From Tretioscincus oriximinensis (taxonomy: Eukaryota; Chordata; Lepidosauria; Squamata; Gymnophthalmidae), in NCBI GenBank assembly GCA_022410635.1, contig JAJVDF010000164.1, forward strand, positions 905,404 through 969,403: 64,000 nt of DNA. The letters run 5' to 3'. Within the stretch, counting starts at the first letter, position 1. Each line of letters begins with the position of its first letter. Both the position numbers and the translations under genes were made by a program. The notes under the pieces were generated by a model. The model did no database searches. It was not told the DNA's origin and worked only from the letters and a program-made list of their open reading frames with translations. Shown here in pieces: positions 60,356 to 64,000 of this stretch.

Positions 60356-61493
60356 CAAATCACTCTGTTTCTTTAAATGTTTGGAAGATAGAAACATAGT
60401 TTTTTATTGTTATTTTTCCCCCAGGGAGGAAAGACCCTTAGCAGTTTCAGATACAGTGAAGGCAAACTGGTGTTTTTTTAAAAGTTCCTGTATACTTTTA
60501 TAGATTGAAATTTAACAGATTAAATAGGGGGGGGGGAACCCTTTCTGAATTCTATCCCATTTTAAGAACATGTGGGATTCATTCTCCTCTCATTTGTGCC
60601 ATTATAAATGAATTAAAGTTTGACTTTGTAATAACTTGCAGAGGAAATTGGTCCTGTCTTGAACTGGACGCATGAGATGCGGATCCTTCTGGATGGTTTT
60701 ATTATTTAAAAATTGATTAGGAAGAGCAAATAGAAAGAAATCTCATATTTTCATCCTTTTGGAGTGTGTGTTTGTATAGAATTTTGGGTGAGAGGATAAT
60801 ATAAATCTCTGTTCTCTTCTACCTTCNTGGCTTTATTGTACTACTACGGCCTTTGATATTTTTAAGCGTAGAATAAAATACACACATTCTCAGTAGGCAG
60901 GTACTCTGATAACGATCATGTTTTTAAATCAGATAACAATCTTGCGTATTTTTATTGGTGCTTGCAGGCTGTACACTTCTTTTGCGTTCTTCCTCCTCCA
61001 TTTTTTTGGCACCATTGTCTTATGCTCTTTCCATAGTGGCAGTGCCACTTAAGTCTTCCGTGTGGTTCTTTCTGGCACATTAATTATGATAGATTATGTT
61101 GCTTTGCAAAAGAAGATTCAAGCCAATAATCTTTCAGCTCTAACAGGTATCTTGAATCTTGTGCTTTTTTGTTCCCCATGCAACTGTAGTTTAACACTTG
61201 ACTTTAGCCTTTTTCTTTGTTTGTGCCCTCCATTAGCTAATAAATTAGCACTATGCTTGCTGAATCTTGCATATTTCACACCAGTACAGTGCACTTTATT
61301 GCTGTGTTATATCTCAGCAATCTCTCCCCCAGCTCCAGGGAATGACAGGATGATAATGTATTTTTATCTGCCTTTTTATTTTATTTTTACCATGTGAACT
61401 TTCATAACAAAGCGGGAATTGGAACCCAGACACTCTTAGGCAATTCACAAATAGCTGTTATGTGTATTGTTGGACTCTTTCTCTGGCTTAATG
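60356..61493. other. AT-rich DNA without recognised gene
   Basis: Holds a G10 run near 60527. The 111-codon plus-strand frame at 61062-61397 is hydrophobic and Cys-rich but matches no family I recognise. Confidence 0.35.
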
Positions 61494-61681
61494 TGGCATG
61501 GTGATGCAGAGATTTAGAGCTTCAGAGGTTCAACAAGGATATCAGAGTTTAAGGCCCATGCGTGGCTGTAGAGAGGGGTGAGTGCCCTCTATTGCCCCAA
61601 GCTTCAGCCAACCTAGGTATTCGAAAGCAAGGAAATTAATAGGTACCACCACAACGTGGAGGGGAAGATAGAATAGATATA

Positions 61682-62077
61682 CAGTGGTGCCTCGGTTCTC
61701 GAACATAATCCGTTCCGGGAGGACGGTCGAGAACCAAATTGTTCGAGAACCGAAGCAATGACTCTCTCCACAAAGCGTGACTCACACTGATGACGCAAGC
61801 AAGGCGCGCGACTCACACTGATGACGCAAAAAGGCGCGCGACTCACACTGATGACGCAAAAAAGGCGCGNGACTCACACTGATGACGCAAAAAAGGCNCG
61901 CNACTCACACTGATGACGCAAAAAAGGCGCGCTGGGCCNAATGAACGCCATTCGGCTCGTCTCGGAAGTTCGAGTTCCAAGTATTCGGTCGGAGTCCAAG
62001 ACAAAATTTTCTCGGATCTCCTGGTCGAATACCGATTTGGTCGGAACTCAAGGCGTTCGAGAATCGAGGTACCACTG
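61682..62077. mobile_element. MITE with CAGTGGT termini inside the SINE
   Basis: A 396-bp element with TA duplicated at 61680-61681 and 62078-62079. Ends are CAGTGGTGCCTCGGTTCTCG and the inverted CGAGAATCGAGGTACCACTG. Subterminal inverted copies of GGTTCTCGAAC occur within the left end. The interior is a CpG-rich 31-bp tandem array. TA duplication and CAGTGGTACCTCG-type ends fit the Tc1/mariner/pogo group. No transposase; trans-mobilised. Confidence 0.85.
61780..61933. repeat. Five-unit 30-31-bp CpG-rich tandem array
   Basis: Units start at 61780, 61811, 61841, 61872 and 61903. Each begins ACTCACACTGATGACGCAA and ends AAGGCGCGCG, differing mostly in A-run length. Three Ns fall at positions that are invariant in other units. 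Confidence 0.9.
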
Positions 62078-62155
62078 TAAGCCTTTAGGTGAAAAATAAC
62101 GTTATAAGCCATACTGAGTCCCTAGAATTGGGTATAAAAACCAGATTAATTTTCT

Positions 62156-63016
62156 TCTTACAATGATTAACCTGGACCTGGAATAGGCTCAGATGCTTTG
62201 GCTCTGGAATTTAGGAAATGAAAGTTCTGTAGCCTCTTCGTTGCAGGCAAGGACAGTTTCCCATGTCTCCAAAAATGGGTCATTTTCTGAAGCCTGAGNT
62301 CTAGAGCTGGACACCTTTCTGCATGGTGGCAGGAACAGGCCCTAACCTAGGTTGCATGGACAATACTTACAGTTGGTTTCCTATTACACATCTCCTGAAT
62401 AAACATGTCCACTCGTAGAGATGAGACCAGGTGCAGGGTCCTTGGAGTTGGTACTGTTATGTGGACCCTTCCATTCTAGAACACATTTGGCAGAATCCAG
62501 GAGAACTGTGCACAACCTATCTCCTTTTCCTATTTGTTTTGGCTTTTTTAACAACTGTTTATTTCCACTCCTTCATTATTTCTCTGTCCACCTGCTCTGC
62601 TTTTTCTCTCCACTGGCCAGCTATGCAAAATGTGATCTTTGTAAAAGTTGAAGATGTAAAGTAGGCTTGCCACCGTAGCAATAAATTACATTTTGAGCCC
62701 ACCAGCTCTTGGTTTTGACTATAAAATAGGAAGCTGGTGAAGTTTTTCCTGAACAATATATTTACTAAAATATAAAATTAATTATTTACAAATAAAAGGC
62801 TGCTTCCTGTGATGCTTTGCATATGAGGAAATGCTTTGGTAAAGCCTTATAAAAGGGTTGTGAAGAAATGCTTACTCACCCTTAGTAACAGAAGGCCCAA
62901 GGCACCCTTTTTTCCTTGTTGTAAAGCTGCTTCAGATGGACTTTATACATGTTTTACATTGATTTAGCAAAAGCATATAAGCAGTAAGAAAGAATTTTCT
63001 TCCTCTAAGCCCAGCA
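62156..63016. other. AT-rich DNA without recognised gene
   Basis: Overlapping frames of 65-77 codons on both strands near 62420-62756 show no domain. No repeat recognised. Confidence 0.4.
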
Positions 63017-63017
63017 A

Positions 63018-63226
63018 AGCAAACAAGTTCTTGAATTCTGTGCTGTCATCAATCCCAGGAAGGTCCTTGCAGGATCACAAAACAAATCAAGCAGTTGAGA
63101 GCTTCCGGGCAGCCAGCTAACAAAAATATACTATCAGAGGATGCAGTCCAGCAAGCTTTGCGGCTGTCACAGCAGTGGGCCTTCAACGTGGGCATCCGCT
63201 CACTCAAGAACTTCACTCCCACATCT
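63018..63226 (+). other. Exon-like segment (unconfirmed)
   Basis: A tract TTTTCTTCCTCTAAGCCCAG (ending at 63017) looks like a splice acceptor, and ACATCTG|GTAAAG at 63226/63227 like a donor. In between is moderate-GC sequence. One frame from the acceptor reads QSKQVLEFCAVINPRKVLAG and stops after about 28 codons. A different frame over 63128-63225 reads SEDAVQQALRLSQQWAFNVG and goes on to the donor. No single frame spans the whole segment, so it may be a decayed exon, a noncoding RNA exon or chance. No family recognised. Confidence 0.2.
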
Positions 63227-64000
63227 GGTAAAGCTGTGACAATCAGTGTCTGACCATTTTAGAAATCAGATACTTTGGGTACCAGGAAGTTGATTTCCCT
63301 TTGACTTCCTTAACAAAACACACATTAATATTTAAGCATTGCCTTAATAAAGCGGCGTTCTGTCTTGGTCTCAGGCAAAAGTTATGTGCTGAGAAAGTTC
63401 ACTTGGATGCAGCTAACCATATTATATATATTTCAAATATTCCTTAAGACTTTTTAAAAAGTAACCCAATTGAATCCTGCTGGCTTATTATTGCTGTTTG
63501 ACAGATTTATAGATGTATTAAATCCTGATCTTAAATTTAAAAAATAGAAATTTACCCTAAAAACAAGGAATGAAACCTATATTTCCTTTTAAGTAAAATA
63601 ATGACATTAAATGCTTAAAATGCTATTATTTGCATTGTTTCTGGCATGTTTCTTTAATTACAGCACCAGCTGACACAACGTTATCATATTACTTTATTTT
63701 CATTGCAGCACATAATTAAGGACCTTTTTGTTTTCCCTTTAAAGAGAGTCATTGTTATTTTTAAATCCTGTATTTTATTTTTAATGGGGTGTCATAGAAT
63801 TGATAACAATATCTTTAATGTAATGTAGCAAAGACATTACTAAATGAGTCTAACAAACAGCTAATATGAGGTGTAAAGTTTCCTCTCCAGTGTAATTTTT
63901 CTTCCCATATTGCAGGATGAAGAAATATGAAGTTCTTTTAAGGGTGGGGCTATATTCCAAACAAAATACTATCATTTTATAAATGAATATCTAATTTGTG
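63227..64000. other. AT-rich DNA, nothing firm
   Basis: No gene or repeat. The part at 63650-63760 is unique and could be conserved noncoding sequence; this cannot be judged here. Confidence 0.35.

Larger units (their letters stand above)
61494..62155 (+). mobile_element. tRNA-derived SINE, copy 3, interrupted by MITE
   Basis: SINE head and body at 61494-61681 (GGGGAAGATAGAATAGATA end) and tail at 62078-62155 (TAAGCCTTTAGGTG...GGGTATAAAAACCAGA). The pieces join at AGATA/TAAGCC, equivalent to AGATGTAAGCC in copy 2. Confidence 0.75.

Noticed and set aside
61780..61933. CRISPR array
   Set aside because: Units are contiguous without spacers, only about 31 bp, and lie inside a transposon in a vertebrate sequence.
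61613..62112. Minus-strand frames of 77 and 89 codons
   Set aside because: Produced by the 31-bp tandem array and MITE ends.

Overview
The window is AT-rich vertebrate DNA with no recognisable host protein-coding gene. It carries CR1-type LINE pieces, a Penelope-like (PLE) GIY-YIG element, a tRNA-derived SINE, hAT and Tc1/mariner-type MITEs and a young Ty3/gypsy element with gag/PR/RT/RNase H. This mix suggests a non-avian reptile, most likely a squamate. That is an inference from repeat content, not from a species match. About sixty isolated Ns are scattered through the sequence.

Layout. 1-835: 3' part of a CR1 LINE on the minus strand. 1115-2160: GC-rich composite repeat and a 166-bp hairpin MITE. 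2835-3125: first tRNA-SINE copy. 3647-14357: AT-rich DNA with small palindromic MITEs and two hAT MITEs that have 8-bp target duplications. 14600-20660: an unclassified repeat (called R1 here), PLE fragments, a possible conserved noncoding block near 17 kb, the PLE GIY-YIG remnant and a second SINE. 21516-22277: two palindromic MITEs. 24184-28126: the Ty3/gypsy element. 28.1-44.4 kb: mostly featureless, with one Tc1-like MITE and one R1 copy. 44.9 kb: possible regulatory block with a perfect DR1 motif. 47.2-48.4 kb: a second LINE type on the minus strand. 51.5-51.9 kb: PLE-derived double hairpin and a CR1 tail. 53.5-55.06 kb: CR1 reverse-transcriptase remnant split by R1. 57.2-58.1 and 60.1-60.35 kb: possible conserved noncoding blocks. 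59.2-59.8 kb: GT/GA-rich tract and GC-rich DNA. 61.49-62.16 kb: third SINE copy interrupted by a MITE that carries a CpG-rich 31-bp tandem array. 63.0-63.23 kb: possible but unconfirmed exon-like segment.

The strongest result is the Ty3/gypsy element. A 5-bp target duplication (GCAGC) brackets a full 346-bp 5' LTR and a 3' LTR that lacks its first 111 bp. The pol frame stops inside that LTR remnant just after the integrase zinc-binding motif, so the integrase core is gone. Over the shared part the LTRs differ at one called base, so insertion was recent. A second theme is that three PLE fragments carry differently deleted versions of one hammerhead-ribozyme-like core.

No gene network can be described. 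The coding segments belong to separate mobile elements, and apart from the gypsy gag and most of its pol they are decayed. The non-repeat remainder is consistent with an intron or intergenic desert; the possible regulatory blocks are inferences that need genome alignment.
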